Source: Selaginella moellendorffii
Lineage: Eukaryota > Streptophyta > Lycopodiopsida > Selaginellales > Selaginellaceae
Reading direction: 5' to 3'
Assembly: GCF_000143415.4 (NCBI RefSeq)
Contig: NW_003314306.1
Span: 652,897-716,896, forward strand
Length of the DNA stretch: 64,000 nt
This document shows positions 54,190 to 63,988 of the stretch, one piece after another. The notes under the pieces were generated by a model. It saw only the letters and a program-made list of their open reading frames with translations. It had not been told where the DNA came from and did not search any database. The translations under genes and the position numbers were made by a program. The stretch's first letter is position 1. Each line of letters starts with the position of its first letter.

Positions 54190-54933
54190 TTCATGGAACT
54201 TAATGCGGCACACAGATGGGTCGCGGGTTTCAACGTTGCCGAGAGAAAATCCGGACTGCGTGTGCTGTGTTCTACCAGGAGTCTTCCCAGACTACCGATA
54301 ATGAGGGGCCGGAAGCTGGGAAGAGAGGCAATTCTCACTGTACAGAGCTTGAAGAGAGCCAAAGGTGTCCGGGAGGAGATGGAACAAGTGCTCAAGTCTC
54401 AGGTGTCTCGGCTTCTCAAGACTGACATGCTCGAAGTTCTGCGGGAGCTACACAGGCAAAATGACTGTGTTCTAGCTTACGAGGTAACCAAAGTTCTCGG
54501 TGTTCTCTCGTTCTAACTTTGCAAACAGGTTTTCAAGCTCATACGAAAGGAAATGTGGTACAAGCCCGACTCGCAGCTCTACTCCAGCATGATGAGCTTG
54601 ATGGGAATGAACGCTCGACTTCGCGACGTAGAGGTACTGTTTCAGGAGCTCCAGGGAGAAATGCTGCCGGATGGGCTGGTTTACACTGAGCTCATGACGG
54701 CTTACTTGAGATGCGAGAGACCAAACGATGCGATCGACACATTCCAGGAGATGAAGCAACTGGGGCTCACGGTGGAGCTCAAAACTTTCACCACTCTGGC
54801 CAAATGGTTGGAGAAAAAAGGCCTTGGCGAGGAAGCTAGCGCTGTGAGAGCCGAATGCGAGGAGAAGTATCCAAGACGAAGAAGAAAGAATGAAGAAGAA
54901 CAAGGCAAAAAACCAAGCTCGGGACAAAGCTAA
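54190..54933 (+). CDS. Short P-type PPR protein, THA8-like
   Basis: Two exons, 54190-54483 and 54529-54933 (232 residues). The conserved block GREAILTVQSLKRAK and the following VSRLLKTDMLEVLRELHRQ, then RKEMWYKPDSQLYSSM and three to four PPR motifs, match plant THA8 and THA8-like proteins, which bind group II introns in plastids or mitochondria and aid splicing. The tail is Lys/Arg/Glu-rich. No ATG precedes 54190 in frame after the TAA at 54133, so the targeting sequence is short (MELNAAHRWVAG...). It sits 76 bp after the RNF170-like gene and 78 bp before EF-P. Confidence 0.85.
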
Positions 54934-55011
54934 CGAGAATTTTAATCCCAGAGATATGCGTGGGTATATTCTTCTCTCTATCTGGGCTTAGGGTTTTAGG
55001 GGCGCTAGAGA

Positions 55012-56270
55012 ATGCAGCGCTCGAGGCGCGTTGCGCAGCAGGGATTTAAGGCGCTGTCTGGATTTCGAGTCTTTAAGGAGGATTCTTCGTCGTTGTGGCA
55101 TTGGCAGCAGCGCCGCGGATTGAAGATCGATGGATTGGAGGTGAGAAGAGCGCAATGCGGCATTGGATTTGCTTTGATGGAGTGTGTTTTGTGTAGGTGA
55201 GAGTCGGGCAGATTTTGGAGCGCAAAGGTAATGCTCCTCTGTGCGTTTTTCTTTCTTTCCTCTTTTTTCTGATAGGCAGTGATCATTCATAGGGCGCCTT
55301 GTGCAGGTTAATTTCATGTCTTTCTTTGTTTTTTTTGTGTGATAAGCTTTTTTTCTTCGGCTCTTTCAGGTTATAAAGATTGCTCATGCTCATGGAGGCC
55401 GTGGTGGAGCTACAATTCCGGTTTGATTTTCTAGATCCACCAATTTCATTAACTGAGACCTTTTTATTCCTTTATTCTTTTTTCTCTCGCTTGCTTGCAG
55501 ATCGAGTACAAGGATCTGATCAGCGGGATCAAGTCAACTGAGCGTTTGCGAACCTCAGAATCGGTGGAAAGTACGTTGATTTCCCCAAAATTCCATTGTG
55601 ATACTAAACGTCCTAGTGCGCAGGAGTGGCTGTCGATTCGAAAACCTTTACATATCTGTACGACGAGGGACAAATGGCGATTTTGATGGAGTAAGTGCGC
55701 ACATGTTTCTTCCAAGATGTAGCTGACGCGTTTGCAGTCCAAAAACGTTCGACCAGGTTACAGTGGACAAAGAGCTCTTTGGAACTGGAGCTTCATATCT
55801 TTCAGGTGTGTCGTTTTGCGATTCCAAATCTCAGGAAAAAATGAGTTGTGTGTGATTTTGTTCTAGATGGAATGTCTGTGACGGTGCAAATGCACGAGGG
55901 TAAACCAGTGACTGCTTCGGTACCAGTTTCTCTGACATGCAAAGTGGTCGAAGCTGAGCCTTTTATGAAAGGCCAGACCCAAGCTGCAGCGTAAGTTGCT
56001 ATTTTCAAGCATCCTTTTGACTCCTTGCCACAGGTACAAGCACATCACGCTAGAAAATGGCAAAATAATCATGGTGAGTTTTGAGTTTTCTCCTTCCGCA
56101 TTCTACAATGGTGAACTCTCGTCTTTGCAGGCCCCTTGCTTCATCGTTAGTGGAGACCAGATAGTTGTCAACACAGTGGAAGACACTTACGTGACAAGGT
56201 TAGGTTGCATTCTCTTTTATGCCGAACAGTGGTCTTCATGTTCTGCTTCTACAGAGCTTCCAAAGAATAA
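55012..56270 (+). CDS. EFP: Translation elongation factor P, organelle-targeted
   Basis: Eleven exons: 55012-55140, 55197-55227, 55293-55306, 55370-55420, 55501-55570, 55624-55690, 55738-55805, 55867-55990, 56034-56073, 56131-56198, 56255-56270. The third is a 14-bp microexon (coding GRLVQ) required for phase. The N terminus (MQRSRRVAQQGFKALSGFRV) is a presequence, probably mitochondrial. The KOW-like domain has GQILERKG, HAHGGRGGATIP and IEYKDLISG, followed by OB domains (TFTYLYDEGQMAILMD, VTASVPVSLTCKVVEAEP). Bacterial-type EF-P relieves ribosome stalling at polyproline; the tip residue is Arg in GGRGG rather than Lys. A telo-box (ttagggtttta) lies 23 bp upstream. Confidence 0.93.
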
Positions 56271-56617
56271 CAAACATGACTCTCTTCCAAAGAAGAGTAA
56301 TCTCGGGGAGTTTAAAGAGCATCAAACAAAAGGTACTTGCGGCGTTCAGTTTCAGTCCTAATTGCCTTACATCCTCCCGACAAAGCTTCCCTGGCTTTTA
56401 AGGATTTCTAGAGGGCGAGACTTCTTCTCTGGCCGGTGTGAAGAGACCGGGGAGGGGACCATTTCAAGCCAGATCTATTTCACGTGGTATCCGACGGAAT
56501 AACTTGTGCCAATGGTTCTCCGTCCGTCGCCGTGTTGGGTTCCTTTTGACGCGCTAGAGGAGTAGACATATAGACTTTCTGGGATCTGGAAGAAGAGCAG
56601 TGCTTCTCTAGAGCAAG
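56271..56617. other. Spacer between EF-P and F-box genes
   Basis: About 350 bp. Short frames only, no recognised element; it must hold the EF-P 3' UTR and the F-box promoter. Confidence 0.4.
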
Positions 56618-57833
56618 ATGGGGGATAGTGAGCAGCACAGGCATTGGGAATGGTCCAGGCTTCCAGCTGAGCTCCGACACAGGATTCTTCATCTTCTTCC
56701 GCTCTCTTCGGCTCTCGCCGCCCGAGCGGTATGCAAGGATTGGAAAGACTCGCTCTCGACATGGTCTGGACGGAAGTCGTGGTTTCTGGTGAAGGACGAG
56801 CAAGTCGAGCAAGAAGGCAGCTTGAAGTGGTCAATGGTTGATGCGGAGACAGGCAGCTGGATTCGTCTCGGTGGCCTCTCGCGCTTTGCGACTTCCGTGG
56901 CTGCCGGGGACGGCCTGGTGTGCCTGTGCGTGGGGAATTCCGCGAGACCCGAGTTTTACGTGGGGAATCCATTGTTTGAGAAGTCATGGCAGAAGCTACC
57001 GGAGCTCCCTCCGCTCAAGACTTTGACACTGGCGAGGCTGGTGCTGAGTGCCTCGGCGCTTACATGCGTCCTGGGCATTGTTTCCGAGGAGCCACCGGGT
57101 GTTACTGTCAGCGCCAGTGTCACTAGCAACAGCGGCAGTGGATCTTCAGGCTTCAAGGTCCTGGTTGGACGCTGCGGGTACATCGTTGTGTACGAGTCGC
57201 GAGCTGGAAAGTGGCGAGAGGTACAGGGAGACACGCCGGCGCTGGCTCTTCAGCTTCTCCAGGAATCGGACGAGCGCAGCATTGTGCCGGTGAGACGAGG
57301 ATCCCAGCTGCTGTGGTCGCCGCTCCGATCCAGCGGAGGTATAGTTGGTTTCGATTTCGCAGCTCTCACTTGGTTTGTCTTGGAAGCGACGCTGTTTGAG
57401 CGCCTCAGCGCGGCTAGCTTGACTCGAGATCCCAGCTCCGGATCCGTCCTGCGTCGTAGGAGCTCACCGGAGCAGCGGGTCTCACCACTACAGGCACCTC
57501 AAAGTGTGGAGGCTGGACGAGGACGACGAGCTCGGCCAGGAGTGTAAGCCCGTGAACAGGATGAGAGACTACATGGTCCAGGAGATCTCGCCAAAGGGCT
57601 TCTTCGCGGCTCACTGGTGCTTGCGCGAAGCCAAGCTCATGCTGCTCACTTGCACGCTCGAGAAGTTCTCGCCCCAGGTCCGCGACTGGGGATTCAAGCG
57701 ATTGGTGCTGTGGTCGTTTGATCCTCACGCAGCAAAGTGGTCGTCGAATCCTCTGAGAAGACCTCTTCGAGATGTGGATCTGAGCAGCAGCGTGGTCTAC
57801 TCGTTCCAGCCGAGGCTGGATTTCAGCCAGTGA
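56618..57833 (+). CDS. F-box protein with kelch-like body, interrupted by a 1-bp frameshift
   Basis: ATG at 56618. F-box at residues ~12-50 (WSRLPAELRHRILHLLPLSS..VCKDWKDSL), which would bind SKP1 in an SCF ligase; then a plant kelch/beta-propeller-like body (VGNPLFEKSWQKLPELPPL, VVYESRAGKWREV). The frame used until ~57450 runs on to a stop at 57547 as nonsense, while the next frame carries the expected continuation (HLKVWRLDEDDE, GFFAAHWCLREAKLMLLTC) to TGA at 57833. One extra base near 57449-57453 (ctgcgtcgta) explains it; no GT-AG intron fits. Either an assembly or base error, or a recent pseudogene. The intended protein is ~405 residues. Confidence 0.8.
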
Positions 57834-57852
57834 TCGACGGCTAGAAGCTTGC

Positions 57853-57976
57853 CACGTGTGGCATCGGACGGTGGAGGTTCCTCTACGTGGCTAGCAGTCT
57901 GCCACGTAACTATGTGATCAGTCTGCCACGTGTAACATCAAACCGAGATGATGGAACGGCTTGATTCGGCCACGTG
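57853..57976 (+). promoter_or_regulatory. Cluster of five ACGT-core (G-box/ABRE-like) elements
   Basis: CACGTG occurs at 57853, 57927 and 57971, with ACGTGG at 57885 and CCACGTAA at 57902. Two of the sites sit in a tandem cagtctgccacgt. bZIP and bHLH factors bind such sites in light- and ABA-controlled genes. They lie just upstream of the WCRKC thioredoxin start at 57999. Confidence 0.65.
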
Positions 57977-57998
57977 TATTGTGACTAGAACCTTGGAT

Positions 57999-58773
57999 AT
58001 GGCGGCCACGAGCTTCGCGAATGTGGCGAGGGTTCTCGGCGCGCCTGGCGCCAATCCGGCGATTTCTCGCTCTTCCGCAGCTGTTGTGAGGATGAATGCG
58101 AGCGGCGCGGCTGGAGAGAGGAGCGTGGCGCTTAGGGTTTCGTCGCCGGGCAGGGAAGGCAGGGCGGAGCTGGCGGTGATCTCCGGGGAAGCGGAATTTG
58201 ATGAGGTTTTGCAGCGAGCGCAGGAGGACGATTCAATCGTTCTCATCGAATGGTCTCTTCTTTTCTCCTTTTGATTTGATTTTACATGGATTTGGAGCAG
58301 GATGGCAGCGTGGTGTAGGAAATGCATCTACTTGAAGCCTCAATTGGAGAAGCTGGCTTTGGAATTCCAGCACGGGTAAATTCCTTTCTATGATTCTTTC
58401 CTTTCCTTCTTTGTTGCCTCCCTTCGCTGACCTTTCTTCTGTCTTTGCTTTGCAGAGCAAAATTCTTTTGTGTGGACGTCAATGCCGTTCCACACGCATT
58501 GATTAAACGCGTTGGTGTTTCGGTATGTTCTCTCAATTGCGTGTTTTGATTTGGTTTGCTCATCTTTTTTCCTTTTCCAGAGAATGCCAACTATTCAGGT
58601 CAGTCCATATCCATTTTGCTTACATTCAAGTCCTGTGGTTGTTAACTTTTCCTGTTTTTCCTTATCCGTAGCTGTGGAAGAACAAGGAAAAGAGAGCAGA
58701 GATCATTGGAGGTCAAAAGGCCGAGCTGGTTGTGGAAGAAGTCCGGCAAATGTTGCAGACCCTCGAAAAGTGA
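57999..58773 (+). CDS. Thioredoxin-like protein, WCRKC type (plastid)
   Basis: Five exons: 57999-58252, 58301-58375, 58456-58522, 58581-58598, 58672-58773. The redox motif is WCRKC in [19 protein letters not shown], followed by the cis-Pro loop RMPTIQLW (a six-codon exon carries RMPTIQ). The N terminus from ATG 57999 ([17 protein letters not shown]..., rich in Ser/Ala/Arg) fits a chloroplast transit peptide. An earlier ATG at 57948 is in frame but lies within the G-box cluster, so I prefer 57999. WCRKC thioredoxins are plastid proteins whose target is poorly known. The next PPR gene begins 128 bp downstream. Confidence 0.9.
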
Positions 58774-58901
58774 CTCGTTGGTTGGTATTCTTCAGAAAGT
58801 CGATTTCGTCAGAAACCAATGTGCTGTTGTTTCGCTGAAACAGGAACTCGAGGACGATATTCCACCAACATTTTTATCCCTCGGACTAAAAGTGCCTGTA
58901 T

Positions 58902-61404
58902 ATGGTGGTATGTCGTTGTTTTTTCTACAGACTTGTAAATGAAAAGCTGAATCTCTACTTCAAGGTCTACTCGACGAGCCAAAGCAAAAAAACTTTGGTC
59001 AGAGATTTCCATGAGATCCATCAGAATAGAAACAAGGAGATCAGAGATTTGTCGCGCTTGATTGCGGCTATAAAGACGTGCATCAAGAGCAGGGATCTGG
59101 AAATGGGGTACAAACTTCACGCGGAGGCAGCTCAAAGTGGAGACGACTCAAACATTTACGTAGCAAACACACTGGTAAACATGTACGCCAGGTGTGGGAG
59201 CTTGACAGACGCTCGCAGGCTTTTCGACAGGATGGATCGCCATGACCTTGTGTCATGGAATGTTATGGTGCTGGGATACGCTGACAGTGGCTACGCAGAA
59301 CTGGCACTGGACCTCTTTCAACTCATGCAAGCTGATGGCTTTGGTCCAAACTCTCGAAGCTTTGTAGCCGCCTTCAAAGCTTGTGCTTGTCTAGCAAAGC
59401 AAGAAGACACGGCGCTGATCGATGGGAAGCTTGTGAAGCTCAGGGCTCTCGAGAAAGGCATGGCTCTTCACTCCCAAGCTGCAAGTTTCGGCTGTGACAT
59501 GGACAGATTCGTAGCAAACGTGTTGGTGGACTGTTATGCAAACTGTGGTAGCATGGAGGATTCAAGCAGGGTCTTCTACGGGATCCAGAGTCCGACGGTG
59601 GTTTCATGGACTGCATTGGTTCTCGGATATGCTGAAAACGGGCAGGGAGAGATGGCCTTGGAAATGTTTTCACAGATGCAACACGAGGGTGCTGAGATGG
59701 ATTTTCTAAGTTTGTGGCGGCACTCAAGGCTTGCAGTGTTTTGGCCGTGAAGGAAAAGGCAGCAAAACGAGCCAATGGCTCCTTGGTGAAGATCATTTCT
59801 CTGGAAAGAGCCATGAAAATCCACTCCGAGACGTCAAGGAAGAAGTGCGATTCGGACTTATATGTGGCGAGCTGCCTGGTGGATACTTACGTCAAGTGTG
59901 GGAGCATGCTAGACGCGCGTAGGATTTTTGACAGGATGACGCAGCGGAATGTGGTCTCCTGGAATTCGTTAATCTTGGGGTATGCCGAGAATGGAGAAGA
60001 GGAAGTGGCTTTAGAACTGTTCGGGCGGATGAACAGCGAAGTCTTTAAGCCAGACGCTCAAACTTACGTTGCAGCGTTGAGCGCTTGCACTCGACTGGCG
60101 ACTAAAGAAGTACCAAGGGACGCAGAAGATGGCTTTCAGATTTGGGCGAACTTTGTGGACCTGGAGAAGGGAATGGCTGTTCATGCACGGGCTGCAACCG
60201 ATGGCTTCGACTCCAACGTCTACGTTGCAAGCAGTTTGATCGACATGTATTCCAAGTACGGTGTCCCAGACGAAGCTCGAAAGGTGTTTGACGAGCTCCA
60301 TCCTCCCAGGAACAACGTCGTGACTTGGAATGTCATGATCCAGGGATACGTAGAGAATGGAGAAGCTGAGCTTGCTATTGAGCTGTTCACGTTGATGCTG
60401 CTTGAGGGGACGTGCTCGCCTAATGCTCGAACTTTCGTAGCCGCGTTCAAGGCGTGTACTCTTAAGCAGAGAAGGAACAGGAAGNNNNNNNNNNNNNNNN
60501 NNNNNNNNNNNNNNNNNNNNNNNNNNNNNNNNNNNNNNNNNNNNNNNNNNNNNNNNNNNNNNNNNNNNNNNNNNNNNNNNNNNNNNNNNNNNNNNNNNNN
60601 NNNNNNNNNNNNNNNNNNNNNNNNNNNNNNNNNNNNNNNNNNNNNNNNNNNNNNCGGGATATGGTTTTATGGACGGCACTTCTGCTTGGCTACGTCTCGA
60701 ATGGTGAAGAAGAGCGAGCTCTAGAGCTTGTCAAGTTCGTGGAGCTTGGCGATGATGCTGATCGATCGAGCATTCTCTCGGGACTCAATCTCTGCGCGTG
60801 CTTGGGATCCAGAGGGGAAGTGGACGCAAAGATGGTGTGCCTGGAGAGAGGCATGGCGTTCCACATTCAAGCTTACCATGCCGGCTGGAATGACTACGAG
60901 GTGGCTCGCGGACTTGTGGCGATGTACGCCAAGTGTGGGAGCATGGGGGATGCTCGACGAGTTTTCGACACGATGCCGAGAGACGACGTCGCAGCATGGA
61001 GCTCGATGGTCCTGGGCTATGCCGAGAACAAGCAAGCAGCGCTGGGCTTGGAGCTCTTTCGAGAGATTCCTCCTCGAGTTTTGGACGCTCACAGCTTGGC
61101 TGCTGCTCTCAAGGCTAGTGGAAGCCTGGCCTCTCTGGGACGGGGCAAAGCCACTCATGCTCTAGCTTGCCGCCTGGGGATGGAAGAATCTCTCATCGTT
61201 GGGACTAGTTTGGTCGACTTCTATGGCAAGTGTGGAAGCATGGTGGACGCTCGACTGGTTTTTGATAAGATCTTTGCCAAGGAGCTAGCGGCCTGGACAG
61301 CTCTCGTGGAAGGCTATGGCCGTCAAGGAAGCTCCAAGCTTGTGATGGAGCTTCTTTGTGGAATTTTCATGGCAGGGGAAACTCCTTATTTGATTCTAAA
61401 GTAA
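58902..61404 (+). pseudogene. PPR gene (PLS class), frameshifted, gapped and truncated
   Basis: ATG at 58902; open to ~59705 (FVANVLVDCYANCGSMEDSS, TVVSWTALVLGYAENGQG), then one missing base near 59706-59712 shifts the frame and the text resumes (FVAALKACSVLAVKEKAAKR) to the N gap at 60485-60654. After the gap it continues (VLWTALLLGYVSNGEEERAL) and stops at 61404 within a repeat (AGETPYLILK), without E or DYW motifs. The sequence is close to the PPR gene at 43.1 kb. The frameshift could be a base error, but the abrupt end next to AT-rich DNA suggests a degenerate gene. Confidence 0.75.
60485..60654. other. Assembly gap (170 N)
   Basis: Run of N inside the broken PPR gene. The frame before and after differs, which is expected if the true gap length is unknown. 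Confidence 0.99.
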
Positions 61405-61821
61405 CAATCGGTGCAATTTGTGTAATCGCTTGATGCTATATAGTTGCAGTTGCACAATCAAACTTAGTTGGTAATGACATTCATGTCCAAATTAAAATAC
61501 TTCATATGACTAACTACACAAATATTAATATATGGCATTGTAACTGTACACCTCGAACTCACACGTATAACTAAAAAAATTAATAAAAAAAACTCCACAC
61601 ATGTGTTAAGATATAATGTATGCATACATAATCACATATTCTTTGTTTTATGTTGTAAAATTTAGTTTCCTAACGAAAAAAATCCTTACTTTATACTTTT
61701 GACATCTATCTTTTTATGATTTTTTAATAAAATATCTTAAGTTTAATATAGTTGGTTAGAAAAACCAAGATTAAAATGTTATGATAACAGTAATTATTCT
61801 TCATAAAAAAATTTGGCGGCT
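61405..61821. other. AT-rich spacer
   Basis: About 420 bp between the truncated PPR gene and the convergent Hint gene; no recognised element. Confidence 0.45.
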
Positions 61822-62793
61822 CTAAATGGAGCGAGCTGCAAAGGCTAGAGCTCCAAGACCAATGGTGACCACAATGGTGGCTCCATACTTGGTGCCAGAG
61901 TCTGCCACATTTACGCAAGAATCGAGCATGGAGTATCCAGCCGAGTAGAGCTTGCTTCCAGCGATGTTGTAAAGAGCACGAACTGGAGCGAGCAGGGACT
62001 GGTATGCATATGGGAGGTATTCGCTTGCACCAAGGGCATCGAACAGAGAATCTAAGAACCATTCGCTGTGAACAGAGGCCACTACGTTATTGACAAGAAT
62101 TTCGCCTGACAGTGTCAAGGGGTTGTAGAGTCCCAGTTTGCCAACCTTTGAGATCTCTGCGTATATCAACATTGTGTTATTACAGAGCGTTAAGAGGTGT
62201 GGTTTCTTGTACCTGTGATTGGTGAGGCTCCAGAGATTGTGGACAGGCTATCGCCAACTTTGAGATCAGCAGCTCGCTTGTAAATTATCTCTCCTTTGGT
62301 GTTAACTGGGACAAAGTGACCGGCTGTAAGCTCCAAGGTGTTGGCTTCGGTCTTGACTTGCACGAATTCAGAGACAACATCTAGATCCTTGTGACCAAAT
62401 GCGTAGATATCCGAAAATGAATTCTTCCCAACAGCAACCTGTGGAAGCTCATTAATCATGTGAAGCAAAGTGGATTACTAGCTAGGATCTTGCCTTATCT
62501 CCAATCTTAAGTTCCTTCATGGTCTTCATTTCTCCACTGTACATATGAACCATTGCATCACCTAGATAGATATTGCATGGTTACATAGCACAGTGTAATT
62601 TCTAGAGAATAACTTTATTACCTGGAAAGCATCCAGTGTTGTTTTGACATATTCCATTGTTACATGTGAATCCAGTTAGCCCCGCTTGTGTGCAATCAGC
62701 AGTAGTATTGCACCTCACTATATTAGTAGCAAACACAGTGGAAAACAATCCAAGAAGAGAGACCACAGCAAACACAGCAGCTAGAGAAGCCAT
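61822..62793 (-). CDS. Secreted Cys-rich protein with Hedgehog-type Hint (Hog) domain, copy 1
   Basis: Four exons: 62622-62793, 62494-62561, 62213-62438, 61822-62156 (801 nt, 266 residues). Signal peptide of ~22 residues, then a ~32-residue segment with four Cys, then the Hint domain from Cys55: GCFPGDA at the start, MKELKIGDKV, LTAGHFVPV (Thr118, His121, the Hint B-block) and GLYNPLTLSGEILVNNVVAS, which parallels animal Hedgehog PLT..G.ILIN.V.AS. The C terminus adds a hydrophobic tail (ATIVVTIGLGALAFAA). Hint domains cleave the bond before their first Cys. In Hedgehog the N-terminal part is released carrying cholesterol; here cleavage would free a small Cys-rich pe ptide. The intron after exon 2 uses a GC donor (gcaaga). 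Confidence 0.88.
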
Positions 62794-63064
62794 TGTCTTT
62801 CAAATATACTTAAGGAGACACTAAGCATATGAAGAATCATTGGCCATGCACTGCTTAAATAGGATGAACTTAAACGTAATTACATGTGATATGATTTTCT
62901 GGGGAAGAATATGGGTGAGAACCTAAGTTACACCATTAACCATTCTGTTACAACATCTTTTAGTAGGTAATAATTCCTCTCCTAATTATTATTAATACTA
63001 TAATTAATTTTAATATTATTAGTGTTTAGTATATGTATTGGCTACCTACATGATTCCTAAGGCT
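62794..63064. promoter_or_regulatory. Divergent promoter of the two Hint genes
   Basis: 271 bp, AT-rich, between the start codons of two head-to-head paralogues; likely drives both. An in-frame ATG at 63050 lies inside it, but alignment with the paralogue favours 63065. No specific element identified. Confidence 0.5.
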
Positions 63065-63988
63065 ATGGCTTCCTTGCTATTTTTCCTGCCTTTGATAAGT
63101 CTTGTTGAGTTCATTCCATGTGTGACTGCACAATCTGGAAAAGCATGTCTACCCATTCCAGACAACTGCACTGCTGGGTTCAAGTGCAGGAAAATCGTTG
63201 TTAATGGTATGAAAACCTTTGCTTGCATTGCAGATGGCTGCTTCCCAGGTAATGGAGTAGAAATTTGTAGTGTTTTTTAGCTCTATATTTTTAAGCAGGT
63301 GATGCTTTGGTACATCTGTATGATGGAGGATCAAGAGCCATGAAAGACCTCAAAATTGGGGACAAGGTTTTGTGTTTTAAAATGCCATGATTTTTTGTGT
63401 TGAAATTTGGTCCTTTGGGATTTCATAGGTTGCAGGGGGACCAGGAAGTGGCTACTCGGAAATATATGCGTTTGGACACAAGGAACTTGACGCTGCTCAT
63501 AAGTTTTTGCAAGTCAAAACTGATGAAATTGTTCTTGAGCTCACTGCTGGTCATTTCATCCCAGTTCAAGTCGAAGAGAAAGTGGTCTACAAGAGAGCTG
63601 CGGATCTTAAAGTCGATGATCGTCTATTCACAAGATTTGGAGTCTCGCAAGTTACAGGTGATCACTCTAGAACCACCATTTCATACCAGAAGTTCTTCTT
63701 TTCCTTGCATTATGTTTGTTTTCGGCAGAGCTTTCCGAGGTCGAGAAGCTGGGATTATATAATCCCTTGACACTCTCCGGTCACATTCTTGTCAATGACA
63801 TAGTGGCCTCCGTTCACAGCGAATGGTTTCTAGATTCGTTGTTCGACGCTCTCGGTGTAAGCCAGTATCTTCCAAGTTCTTACCAATTACTCCTCTCCCC
63901 AATTCGTGCTCTCTACAAGCTCGCTGGACGCGAGCTCTACTCGACTGGATATGCCATGCTCAATTCTTTCGTGAATGTGGACGAATAG
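63065..63988 (+). CDS. Secreted Cys-rich protein with Hedgehog-type Hint (Hog) domain, copy 2
   Basis: Four exons: 63065-63248, 63299-63366, 63429-63657, 63729-63988 (741 nt, 246 residues), with intron positions and phases identical to copy 1 (exon 2 is 68 bp in both). Start MASLLFFLPLISLVEF matches the paralogue's MASLAAV. A signal peptide is followed by a ~35-residue four-Cys segment, then Hint from Cys59 (GCFPGDALVH, MKDLKIGDKV, LTAGHFIPV with Thr123 and His126, GLYNPLTLSGHILVNDIVAS). It ends at FVNVDE and lacks the hydrophobic tail of copy 1. The Cys-rich segments of the two copies differ in spacing while the Hint parts stay similar, which suggests that the released peptide is what evolves. 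Confidence 0.88.

Noticed and set aside
57948-57998. Upstream in-frame ATG of the WCRKC thioredoxin
   Set aside because: It would place G-box elements inside the coding region and give a less transit-peptide-like start than ATG 57999.
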